Positions 1 to 6,906 of a stretch of DNA of 16,850 nt are shown here, piece by piece. Location: contig JAGCXJ010000319.1 of the NCBI GenBank assembly GCA_017961385.1, positions 1 to 16,850 on the forward strand, read 5' to 3'. Position 1 is the first letter of the stretch, and each line of letters starts with the position of its first letter. The translations under genes were made by a program, and so were the position numbers. Below the pieces are notes generated by a model. The model was not told the origin of the DNA and ran no database searches. It saw nothing but the letters and a program-made list of their open reading frames with translations. The DNA is from Lachnospiraceae bacterium. Lineage in GTDB: Bacteria > Bacillota > Clostridia > Lachnospirales > Lachnospiraceae.

Positions 1-900
1 ATGGGCGGCGGAACAGGAACCGGAGCGGCTCCGATCGTTGCAAAGATCGCCAAGGATATGGGTATCCTTACTGTAGGTGTTGTTACAAAGCCTTTCCGTT
101 TTGAGGCAAAGACACGTATGACCAATGCGCTTGCCGGCCTTGAGAAACTCAGAGAGAGCGTAGATACTCTTATCGTAATACCAAACGATAAGATTTATGA
201 GATAGTAGATAGAAAAACAACAATGCCTGATGCTTTAAAGAAGGCTGATCAGGTATTGCAGCAGGCAGTACAGGGAATAACGGATCTGATCAATGTTCCT
301 TCAGTTATCAACCTTGACTTTGCTGATATTCAGACTGTTATGAGAGACAAGGGTATCGCTCATATCGGTATAGGTGAAGGAAAAGGCGAGGACAAGGCTA
401 TCGAAGCCGTTAAGCAGGCAGTTGAGTCTCCGCTTCTTGAGACTACGATCACAGGCGCTACGGATGTCATCCTTAACGTTACAGGCGATATCTCAATGTT
501 TGATGCGGATGATGCAGCTAATTATATTCAGTCATTAACTGGTTCGGATATCAACGTTATCTTCGGATGCATGTATGATGCAAGTGAACCTGATACATGT
601 AAGATAACTGTTATAGCAACAGGTATCGAGCAGAATATGAGTCAGGATATGCGTATATTCAGCACTCGTCCCGGTACGGCAGGAATGCAGAGACCTATTC
701 AGCAGCAGATGCCTATGAGCGGTGTTGCAAGACAGGTTACACCCAATGCTCAGCAAAGACCTGCTTCGATAGGCGGTGCTACAGGAACAATTCCTACCCC
801 CAGAACAAACTTTACGTCACAGTTACAGCGTCCGGCTGATATCAAGAGCAAGGTTGAAGAAAACCAGCTTAAGATTCCGGATTTCTTGCAGAAGAAATAA
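1..900 (+). CDS. ftsZ: Cell division protein FtsZ, 3' part (5' end outside window)
   Basis: Tubulin-like GTPase that polymerises into the Z-ring at midcell. The window opens inside the gene: the first ATG is not the start but the Met just before the tubulin signature GGGTGTGAAP (visible residues 2-11), which lies near residue 105 in full-length FtsZ, so about 100 residues are missing upstream. The T7 synergy loop NLDFADI, which supplies the catalytic aspartate to the next protomer, begins near visible residue 104. After the globular domain (to about residue 220) comes a Gln/Pro-rich disordered linker, then the conserved C-terminal peptide IPDFLQKK that binds FtsA and other anchors. The C-terminus is complete and ends in TAA. 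A strong terminator follows within 11 bases, so ftsZ ends its transcription unit. Identification is secure; only the truncation by the window edge limits it. Confidence 0.98.
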   Translation: MGGGTGTGAAPIVAKIAKDMGILTVGVVTKPFRFEAKTRMTNALAGLEKLRESVDTLIVIPNDKIYEIVDRKTTMPDALKKADQVLQQAVQGITDLINVPSVINLDFADIQTVMRDKGIAHIGIGEGKGEDKAIEAVKQAVESPLLETTITGATDVILNVTGDISMFDADDAANYIQSLTGSDINVIFGCMYDASEPDTCKITVIATGIEQNMSQDMRIFSTRPGTAGMQRPIQQQMPMSGVARQVTPNAQQRPASIGGATGTIPTPRTNFTSQLQRPADIKSKVEENQLKIPDFLQKK

Positions 901-910
901 GAAAATTATC

Positions 911-938
911 AGAGCTCCTAGACAGGGAGCTCTTTTTA
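911..938 (+). terminator. Intrinsic terminator of ftsZ
   Basis: An 8-bp perfect stem AGAGCTCC/GGAGCTCT (911-918 with 926-933), a 7-base loop and a T-run (933-937). It starts 11 bases after the ftsZ stop. Confidence 0.92.
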
Positions 939-1051
939 TATCTTGTGCACAATTTACATAATGCATAGGTTAACTATGATCAATCCATACCAGATAATGT
1001 AACAATACGCGAAAAATAAGGAAAAATCTCCAAAATATTGTGTAAAAAGGG

Positions 1052-1080
1052 TTGACATAAAGAATTATGTTTATTATAAT
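1052..1080 (+). promoter_or_regulatory. Consensus sigma-A-type promoter of nrdR
   Basis: The -35 TTGACA (1052-1057) and -10 TATAAT (1075-1080) are both perfect matches, separated by 17 bases, predicting a start near 1087 and a leader of about 55 bases. So perfect a promoter upstream argues that nrdR is actively transcribed and not a decaying gene. Confidence 0.88.
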
Positions 1081-1088
1081 TATGTCAA
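1052..1088 (+). promoter_or_regulatory. Dyad-symmetric candidate operator over the nrdR promoter
   Basis: TTGACATAA (1052-1060) and TTATGTCAA (1080-1088) form a perfect 9-bp inverted repeat spanning -35 to +1. A third half-site, TTATGT at 1065-1070, makes a tighter dyad with ACATAA at 1055-1060. Within it, 1071-1085 matches the PerR box consensus TTATAATNATTATAA at 11 of 14 defined bases by eye. AT-rich promoters produce such matches by chance, so a repressor site is only suggested. Confidence 0.35.
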
Positions 1089-1141
1089 TTAATGTATAGA
1101 GATTTAGTTTTCATTCATTTTTCTTAAGCGGAGGTAGGACT

Positions 1142-1597
1142 ATGAAGTGCCCATTTTGAGGTCATGAAAACAATAGAGTTATTGATTCCAGACAGGAAGA
1201 GGACAATAATTCTATAAGAAGGCGTCGTGTGTGTGACGAGTGCGGAAAGAGGTTCACAACATACGAAAAGGTAGAGACCATTCCGTTGATTATCATTAAA
1301 AAGGATAACAACAGAGAGGCTTATGACAGATCGAAGATCGAGGCAGGCGTTCTCCGTGCTTGTCATAAGAGACCTATCAGTGCCGCTCAGATCAACCAGT
1401 TGATCGACGAAGTTGAGACTGAGATATTTAACATGGAGGAGAAAGAGATACCCAGCCAGGTGATCGGCGAGCTTGTGATGAATAAGCTTAAGGATCTTGA
1501 AGCAGTTGCATATGTAAGATTTGCATCTGTTTACCGTGAGTTTAAGGATATCAATACCTTCATGGATGAACTTAAGAGTGTCATGACGACAAAATAG
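1142..1597 (+). CDS. nrdR: Transcriptional repressor NrdR with in-frame TGA at zinc-ligand codon 6 (candidate selenocysteine)
   Basis: NrdR is the ATP/dATP-sensing repressor of ribonucleotide reductase genes: an N-terminal four-Cys zinc ribbon binds DNA and an ATP-cone senses nucleotides. Read through the TGA, the frame gives 151 residues, the normal family length. It has MKCPF-x-GHENNRVIDSR (1-17), the arginine run RRRR (26-29), CDEC (31-34), RFTTYE (37-42) and the ATP-cone (about 49-139). The zinc ligands should be residues 3, 6, 31 and 34; codon 6 (1157-1159) is TGA, the rest are Cys. The start is fixed by GGAGG at 1130-1134, 7 bases before ATG. No later start keeps the ribbon; GTG 1229 would delete residues 1-29. 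TGA is an ordinary stop in at least seven nearby genes. The gene is certain by homology. Whether UGA is decoded as Sec, as Cys, is a mutation, or is a sequencing error cannot be settled here. Confidence 0.85.
1157..1193 (+). other. SECIS-like hairpin directly after the in-frame UGA of nrdR
   Basis: The UGA (1157-1159) is followed by an imperfect hairpin. Lower stem 1161-1163 pairs with 1191-1193. A middle stem joins 1165-1168 to 1186-1190 with single-base bulges at A1164 and C1188. An AA/A internal loop follows. The apical stem CAATA/TATTG (1171-1175 with 1180-1184) closes the loop GAGT (1176-1179). The loop starts 16 bases after the UGA and has G first, both compatible with bacterial SECIS models as I know them. 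The pairing was made by eye with no energy calculation. Part of the sequence is constrained by the conserved VIDSR protein motif. Confidence 0.4.
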
Positions 1598-1629
1598 GCA
1601 TGTAAACTACACCGAAAAGAACCTCCCGA

Positions 1630-1663
1630 GGTGCCCTTTGAAAAGAAGGGCATCTTTTATTTT
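1630..1663 (+). terminator. Intrinsic terminator of nrdR
   Basis: Stem GGTGCCCTT/AAGGGCATC (1630-1638 with 1646-1654, one G-U pair), 7-base loop, then TTTTATTTT. It separates nrdR from the formate dehydrogenase operon. Confidence 0.88.
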
Positions 1664-1702
1664 GCGTACGTTCTTAAAATAATACTAATGATATTAACAA
1701 CG

Positions 1703-1711
1703 TGATATAAT
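1703..1711 (+). promoter_or_regulatory. Extended -10 promoter of the formate dehydrogenase operon
   Basis: TGATATAAT is a perfect extended -10 (TGn plus TATAAT, hexamer 1706-1711); no good -35 is seen 16-18 bases upstream. The predicted start near 1718 gives a leader of about 60 bases, too short for a molybdenum-cofactor riboswitch. The leader holds a small hairpin TTTTTGC/GCAAAAA (1738-1744 with 1748-1754), just before the AAGGAG ribosome site. Confidence 0.6.
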
Positions 1712-1777
1712 ATTCCTATTAGATTAGTCGTTTGTCGTTTTTGCTATGCAAAAAGGCTAAAGAAGGAGTGGAACAGT

Positions 1778-3613
1778 ATGCGCAAACTTGCAAAACGTGG
1801 AAACATGAATGAACGTATCGATGTTGTTCTTCGTAAATTTCGTTCGAGAATGACATCATATCCGCCGGGGATGTGTCCTCTGGCCTTATACAGGTCTTTA
1901 TTGCACATATCTATGAGTCAGTCCTGCGGTAAATGTGTACCATGCAGGGACGGATTATCTGAGATCGATTACATGCTCAAGAGTATTTTAAACGGTGATG
2001 CGACCGAAGAGATTCTTGAGCAGATGAAAAGCAAATGTCAGATGATAGCTGCTTGTGCCGACTGCGCGGTTGGTGTTGTGGGTGCGAATCTTATTCTTGA
2101 TTCACTGAGCGAATTTGAAGATGAATACAGAAGCCATATATTAAACGGAAGATGTGCTGAGAATGATATACAAACAGTTCCGTGTATCTCTATGTGCCCT
2201 GCACACGTAGATGTTCCCGGTTATATAGCGATGATAAAAGAGGGAGATTATGAAGGTGCTGTCAAGGTAATAAGGAACAGCAATCCTTTTCCGACAGCCT
2301 GCGCGATGGTATGTGAGCATCCCTGCGAGAGAAAATGCAGAAGAACTCTTGTTGATGCTCCTTTAAATATCAGAGGCTTGAAGAAATATGCAGTGGATCA
2401 GGCACCAGTCGACAAGGTTGGAACACCTAAGGTCAACGTAAAGACAGGAAAGAAGATAGCAGTGGTCGGCGGTGGCCCGACAGGTATGACAGCTGCATAC
2501 TTCCTTGCACTCATGGGTCATGAAATTGCCATATATGAAGAACATGAAAAACTTGGAGGAATGTTAAGATACGGCATACCTGAGTATCGACTTCCAAAGG
2601 AAAGGCTTGATCAGGATATAAATGCGATCATTGCATCAGGTGATATCAAGGTATATTGCAATACAAAAATAGGGCGTGATATCAGCTTTAAGGAACTCAG
2701 AGAACAGTTCGATGCTGTATACCTGGGATTGGGAGCTCAGCTGGGAAACAGGATGCCTATGGAAAACGCCGATGCTAAGAATGTCATCCCTGCGGCTGAT
2801 TTTCTGCAGGCAGTAGCAAACGGAAATGCACCTGATCTTTCAGGCAAGAAGGTTGTACTTATTGGAGGCGGAAATGTTGCGATGGATGCGGCTCGTACAG
2901 CTGTACGTTTAAATGCAGAGAGTATTCATGTATTCACGCGAAAGAGAGATGATTATACTGCGCTTCAAAGCGAGATCGAAGGAGCTATGCAGGAAGGAGT
3001 CAGGTTCCGTACTCTTTTAAGCTTCCTAAATATAGAAGCTGATAATGACACCAATGAAGTCAGGGCAGTATGGCTGCAGCCTGAGATACTGGCTGAGTAT
3101 GATGACTACGGAATGATGACTACCGAGCATTCGAGCAACTATCCTTACAGATTCAAATGTGATTATCTGATCCTTGGTGTCGGTCAAAGAAGCGATGTTG
3201 CTGATTTTGAAAACGAAGGCGTTCCTGTTAATCGTGGAAGGATACTGGCAGATGAGACATGTATGGTCAGCAAGATGGATGGCATCTTCTCGGGCGGTGA
3301 TTGCGTGACCGGACCTTCAACTGCCATAAATGCGATAGCTGCCGGACAGGTTGCGGCTTACAACATAGATGAGTACCTTGGATATCATCACAAGGTTAGT
3401 AAAGAAACTATCATTCCGCCTGCTTATCCGAATCCCTGTGTTCCAACGGGAAGAGCAGAGATAGAGGAGAAGGATCCGTTTGAGAGACGGACCAATTTTG
3501 ATCATATAGAACTGTCAATGACTTATGAAGAAGCCATGAGAGAAGCAGGAAGATGTCTCCGCTGTGACCACTACGGATGCGGCGTTATGGAAGGGGGCAG
3601 AGGAGAATGGTAA
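1778..3613 (+). CDS. Formate dehydrogenase-associated NAD(P)H oxidoreductase subunit: NuoF iron-sulfur stub fused to GltD-like flavoprotein
   Basis: Predicted cytoplasmic electron-transfer partner of the FDH alpha subunit encoded next. Residues 1-120 match only the C-terminal 4Fe-4S part of NuoF: SCGKCVPC gives C50, C53 and C56, with the fourth ligand about 40 residues on (C96, or C93). The FMN/NADH domain of NuoF is absent. Residues 130-200 are the Cys-rich GltD-type segment (C136, C140, C175, C179, C183, C187). Then come an FAD dinucleotide motif GGGPTG (231-236) and a second motif GGGNVAMDAAR (about 363-373), followed by FTRKR, whose basic residues suggest NADP(H). The C-terminus holds another CLRC pair. 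The start is supported by AAGGAG upstream. The stop overlaps the fdhA start by 7 bases (ATGGTAA), implying translational coupling. The family is recognised; nucleotide preference and partner are inferred. Confidence 0.85.
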   Translation: MRKLAKRGNMNERIDVVLRKFRSRMTSYPPGMCPLALYRSLLHISMSQSCGKCVPCRDGLSEIDYMLKSILNGDATEEILEQMKSKCQMIAACADCAVGVVGANLILDSLSEFEDEYRSHILNGRCAENDIQTVPCISMCPAHVDVPGYIAMIKEGDYEGAVKVIRNSNPFPTACAMVCEHPCERKCRRTLVDAPLNIRGLKKYAVDQAPVDKVGTPKVNVKTGKKIAVVGGGPTGMTAAYFLALMGHEIAIYEEHEKLGGMLRYGIPEYRLPKERLDQDINAIIASGDIKVYCNTKIGRDISFKELREQFDAVYLGLGAQLGNRMPMENADAKNVIPAADFLQAVANGNAPDLSGKKVVLIGGGNVAMDAARTAVRLNAESIHVFTRKRDDYTALQSEIEGAMQEGVRFRTLLSFLNIEADNDTNEVRAVWLQPEILAEYDDYGMMTTEHSSNYPYRFKCDYLILGVGQRSDVADFENEGVPVNRGRILADETCMVSKMDGIFSGGDCVTGPSTAINAIAAGQVAAYNIDEYLGYHHKVSKETIIPPAYPNPCVPTGRAEIEEKDPFERRTNFDHIELSMTYEEAMREAGRCLRCDHYGCGVMEGGRGEW

Positions 3614-6309
3614 ATATCACAATAAACGGAACTGACTATGAAGTAAAGAAAGATGCGACCATACTTGATGTTGCAAAGGATAACGGCATATATGTACCTA
3701 CTTTGTGTTATCTTGAAGGAGTATCCGATATCGGATCATGCCGTCTGTGTGTAGTTGAAGTACAAGGATACGATAATCTGTTGCCGGCATGCCGTACGAA
3801 AGTAAAGGATGGCATGATAATAAATACTGAATCTGAGAGACTTACAGATTACAGAAAGGATATGCTCAAGCTTATACTCAGCAACCATAATCAGGATTGC
3901 ATGAGCTGTCCGGCAAACGGAACATGTGAGCTTCAGAGCCTGTGTAACAGATATGATATAAGACATGCGGAACATGCTGGTAATCGCGCCAAGATCGAAG
4001 GAAAGCAGCCTTTGCTCAATTCCAATCCTTATATCTGTTATGATCCGAGTAAATGCATCCACTGTTTAAGATGTATAAGTGTATGTCACAATATAGCTTG
4101 TAACGGTGCTCTGAAAAACAGTCGAACTGGTACTCTGCATATAGTTGATGCGCCTTTCGGAGATGATTACAAAGAGACCGGATGTGAAACATGCGGTAAC
4201 TGCGCAAGTGTATGTCCTACAGGTGCACTAACATTAAAGAGAGAAGAAAAATACCGTGAATGGGAGGTGAAGAAGGTACTCACCACCTGTCCTCACTGTG
4301 CAACAGGCTGCCAGTATTATCTTGTTGTCAAGGATAACGAGGTTGTTAACGTAGAGCCTGCAAACGGTCCTTCAAACCATTACAGATTATGTGTAAAGGG
4401 GCGTTCCGGAAGCTTTGACTTTATACATTCAAAAGACAGACTCACAAAACCTCTTATAAAAGACAGGAGCACCGGTCAATTCAGAGAGGCAAGCTGGGAA
4501 GAGGCCATTGGCTATACAGCCAAACGCTTACTTGAGATAAAGGAAAAGTATGGCAGTGAATCGCTGGCCGGTTTTGCATGCTCTCGTTCCGCAAACGAAG
4601 ACATATATATGGTACAGAAGATGGTTCGAACCTGTTTTGGTACGAATAATACGGATAACTGTGCCAGAGTCTGTCATTCTGCAACCGTTGCAGGACTTGC
4701 AAAGACGCTCGGATCGGGGGCAATGACAAATCCGATCCATGACATCACGCACGATGTTGATTGTATTCTGCTTGTAGGTTCAAATCCGGAAGAAGCACAT
4801 CCTGTGGTAGGTATGCAGATAAGAAAAGCCGTAAAGAACGGTGCCAGACTTATCGTTGTAGATCCAAGAGAGATAGGACTTGCAAAACAGGCGGATATTC
4901 ATCTTAAGATCAGACCGGGAACAAATGTTGCATTTGCAAACGGTATGATGCATGTGATGATAAAAGAAGATCTTATCGATCACGATTACATAAATGAAAA
5001 TGCCGAGAACTTTGATGAATTAAAGAGCGTTGTTGAAAAATACACACCGGAGAAGGTTGGAGAGATATGTCACATAGATCCGGATTGTCTTATAGAAGCT
5101 GCAAGGATGTACGCAACGGCAGATAAGGCACCGATCATATACTGCCTTGGTGTTACAGAGCATTCTACAGGTACTGAAGGTGTTATGTGTATGTCTGATA
5201 TGGCGGTTCTTTGCGGCAAGATCGGAAAGAGCGGATGTGGAGTAAATCCTCTGCGCGGTCAGAACAATGTTCAGGGTGCCTGTGATATGGGTGCATTGCC
5301 TACCGATTATCCGGGATATCAGAAGGTGGATAATGATGAGATAAGACAAAAGTTTGAGAATGCATGGGGGATTAAGCTTAATCCCAAGCCAGGTCTTAAA
5401 GCAACGGAAGTTTTCCCTGCAGCGATAGAAGGAAAGATAAAAGGTCTGTATATATGCGGCGAAGATCCGGTTGTTTCGGATCCCGATACACATCATATAA
5501 TAAAGGCTCTTGAAAGTCTTGATTTTTTCGTTATACAGGAACTGTTCATGACAAAGACTGCTCAGTATGCTGATGTTATCCTTCCGGGTGTAAGCTATGC
5601 CGAAAAGGAAGGCACATTTACAAATACAGAGAGACGTGTGCAAAGGATACGAAAAGCGGTCGAACCTGTGGGTGAAGCCAGACTTGATACTGATATAATC
5701 ATCGATCTGATGAATGCAATGGGCTATGAGCAGAAGAAACTTACGAGTGCTCAGATAATGGATGAAGTAGCATCTGTTACACCGAGCTTTGGAGGCATAT
5801 CACATGAAAGACTCGACGGTGGAGAGAGCCTTCAGTGGCCGTGTCGTGACAAAGACAAACCCGGAACACCTATAATGCATGCAGGTCATCCTGTAAGAGG
5901 AAGAGCTTTGCTCTATGCCGTGGATTACAAGGAATCTCAGGAACTTCCTGATGAGGAATACCCGTTCATTTTAATGACCGGAAGAATACTGTATCAGTAC
6001 AATGCGGCAGCGATGACCAGCAGATCTAAAGGACTTATGGATATTGCAGGTGAGGGATTCATAGAGATAAATTATAAAGATGCCGACAGATTAATGATCT
6101 CAAACGGTGAGCGAATAAGCGTAAAAAGCAGAAGAGGAGAGATCACGGCTACGGCGCATGTCGGACGCAAGGTTTCACAGGGTGAGACCTGGATGCCGTT
6201 CCATTTTGAGGATTCACCGGTAAACGTGATAACAAATGGAGCGCTTGATGAGTTTGCAAGGATCCCGGAATACAAGGTTTGTGCCGTTAGTATAGGAAAG
6301 CTTCAATGA
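3607..6309 (+). CDS. fdhA: Formate dehydrogenase alpha subunit, NuoG-type, Mo/W-bis-MGD, cysteine active site
   Basis: Catalyses reversible formate oxidation to CO2 at a Mo or W bis-MGD centre; cytoplasmic (no signal peptide). About 900 residues. Domains: N-terminal 2Fe-2S (C34, C45, C48, C62); NuoG-like His/Cys cluster (H94, C98, C101, C107); two ferredoxin-type 4Fe-4S motifs (C150/153/156/160, with C165, and C193/196/199/203); molybdopterin 4Fe-4S cluster (C228, C231, C235, C262); catalytic domain with ARVCHSATVAGL. In this motif the metal ligand, selenocysteine in many relatives, is Cys356 (TGT at 4672-4674). A molybdopterin dinucleotide-binding C-terminal domain follows. I chose ATG 3607 because MVNITINGTDYEV is the normal 2Fe-2S start with a GGGGG/GGAG ribosome site. 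An in-frame ATG at 3577 would add ten atypical residues. The stop overlaps mobA by 4 bases. Confidence 0.95.
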   Translation: MVNITINGTDYEVKKDATILDVAKDNGIYVPTLCYLEGVSDIGSCRLCVVEVQGYDNLLPACRTKVKDGMIINTESERLTDYRKDMLKLILSNHNQDCMSCPANGTCELQSLCNRYDIRHAEHAGNRAKIEGKQPLLNSNPYICYDPSKCIHCLRCISVCHNIACNGALKNSRTGTLHIVDAPFGDDYKETGCETCGNCASVCPTGALTLKREEKYREWEVKKVLTTCPHCATGCQYYLVVKDNEVVNVEPANGPSNHYRLCVKGRSGSFDFIHSKDRLTKPLIKDRSTGQFREASWEEAIGYTAKRLLEIKEKYGSESLAGFACSRSANEDIYMVQKMVRTCFGTNNTDNCARVCHSATVAGLAKTLGSGAMTNPIHDITHDVDCILLVGSNPEEAHPVVGMQIRKAVKNGARLIVVDPREIGLAKQADIHLKIRPGTNVAFANGMMHVMIKEDLIDHDYINENAENFDELKSVVEKYTPEKVGEICHIDPDCLIEAARMYATADKAPIIYCLGVTEHSTGTEGVMCMSDMAVLCGKIGKSGCGVNPLRGQNNVQGACDMGALPTDYPGYQKVDNDEIRQKFENAWGIKLNPKPGLKATEVFPAAIEGKIKGLYICGEDPVVSDPDTHHIIKALESLDFFVIQELFMTKTAQYADVILPGVSYAEKEGTFTNTERRVQRIRKAVEPVGEARLDTDIIIDLMNAMGYEQKKLTSAQIMDEVASVTPSFGGISHERLDGGESLQWPCRDKDKPGTPIMHAGHPVRGRALLYAVDYKESQELPDEEYPFILMTGRILYQYNAAAMTSRSKGLMDIAGEGFIEINYKDADRLMISNGERISVKSRRGEITATAHVGRKVSQGETWMPFHFEDSPVNVITNGALDEFARIPEYKVCAVSIGKLQ
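4688..4702 (+). other. SECIS-like hairpin after the FDH active-site Cys codon (possible fossil)
   Basis: TTGCA/TGCAA (4688-4692 with 4698-4702) closes the loop GGACT, beginning 18 bases after the TGT for Cys356. The E. coli fdhF SECIS has GGTC in its loop at the same distance from its UGA. The conserved VAGL residues partly force this sequence, so it may be coincidence. If real, it is a remnant of a Sec-to-Cys replacement. Confidence 0.3.
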
Positions 6310-6890
6310 GTCTCAATATTTCTATAGGTATCCTGGCGGGTGGTAAGAGTACCCGCATGGGAAGCGATAAGGCTTTGATGCAGATCGGGAATGAACGGTT
6401 TATTGAAAGGATCATAAAAGAACTGGATCATTATTCGGAGATCATAATATCAGCAGGAAAAAACACATCTTACGAAGAACTGGGGTTTAAGACTGTTTAT
6501 GATGAGAATACAAGGGTTGGTCCGATGGAAGGGATCAGGCAGATCCTTAAGGCGGCAAAAGAAGAGTATGTTTTTATCTGTGCGGTTGATATGCCGTTTG
6601 TTAGTAGGGATATCGTTGATCACATTTTAGGATACGTATCGTCTGATTATGATTGCTATGTTATGACTCATGAAGAGAAGATTGAACCGCTTTGTGCAGT
6701 GTATAGAAAGAATGCATTCACTGTAATAGATGAACTGATATCTGAAAAAAGATACAGGCTTCGTGAGATCTTTTCACTCCTTCCGACCAGGTATATCCCT
6801 ATGGAAGGTACTTCATTAAATGAAAAGGTATTGAGAAATATTAATACAAAAGAGGATTTTTATGAAGCATTAAATGACAGTATGTTTTGA
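6306..6890 (+). CDS. mobA: Molybdenum cofactor guanylyltransferase MobA
   Basis: Transfers GMP from GTP to Mo-molybdopterin to make the molybdopterin guanine dinucleotide used by FDH-type enzymes. The 194-residue length is normal. The N-terminus carries the nucleotidyltransferase signature LAGGKSTRMGSDKA (10-23), whose Lys and Arg bind the GTP phosphates. The metal-binding AVDMPFV follows near residue 95, and PLCAVY near 120 is also typical. ATG overlaps the fdhA stop (ATGA), so it is translated from the same mRNA; this places cofactor maturation and the enzyme under one promoter. The gene ends inside a long hairpin shared with the convergent minus-strand operon. Its last residues NDSMF are encoded by that hairpin. 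Confidence 0.93.
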   Translation: MSLNISIGILAGGKSTRMGSDKALMQIGNERFIERIIKELDHYSEIIISAGKNTSYEELGFKTVYDENTRVGPMEGIRQILKAAKEEYVFICAVDMPFVSRDIVDHILGYVSSDYDCYVMTHEEKIEPLCAVYRKNAFTVIDELISEKRYRLREIFSLLPTRYIPMEGTSLNEKVLRNINTKEDFYEALNDSMF

Positions 6891-6906
6891 GCATACTGTC
6901 ATTTAA
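6870..6906. terminator. Shared hairpin between convergent genes (candidate bidirectional terminator)
   Basis: A perfect 15-bp stem (6870-6884 with 6892-6906) with a 7-base loop TTTTGAG. The mobA stop TGA lies in the loop, and the minus-strand gene's stop lies in the right arm. No U-run follows on either strand, so it is not a classic intrinsic terminator; it may act with Rho, as an RNA-stabilising end, or by blocking convergent transcription. Confidence 0.6.

Noticed and set aside
943..952. Palindrome TTGTGCACAA after ftsZ
   Set aside because: Ten bases only, no link to a promoter or repeat elsewhere in the window.
1229..1597. Shorter nrdR starting at GTG 1229
   Set aside because: It would remove the zinc ribbon start and has only a weak AGAAGG site, while ATG 1142 has an ideal GGAGG and matches the family N-terminus.
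1142..1597. nrdR as a simple pseudogene
   Set aside because: Only one codon is affected, with no frameshift or other decay, and the promoter, RBS and terminator are intact. It cannot be excluded but is not the best reading.
1712..1777. Molybdenum-cofactor riboswitch in the FDH leader
   Set aside because: The leader is about 60 bases with only one small hairpin, too short for that riboswitch.
3577..3606. Upstream start of fdhA at 3577
   Set aside because: It adds ten residues unlike the 2Fe-2S family start, and the ribosome site fits 3607.
4672..4674. FDH as a selenoprotein
   Set aside because: The codon is TGT (Cys), not TGA.
5020..5643. 207-residue minus-strand open frame
   Set aside because: It lies wholly inside fdhA, has a Cys/Ile/Tyr-rich composition typical of antisense reading and no ribosome site.
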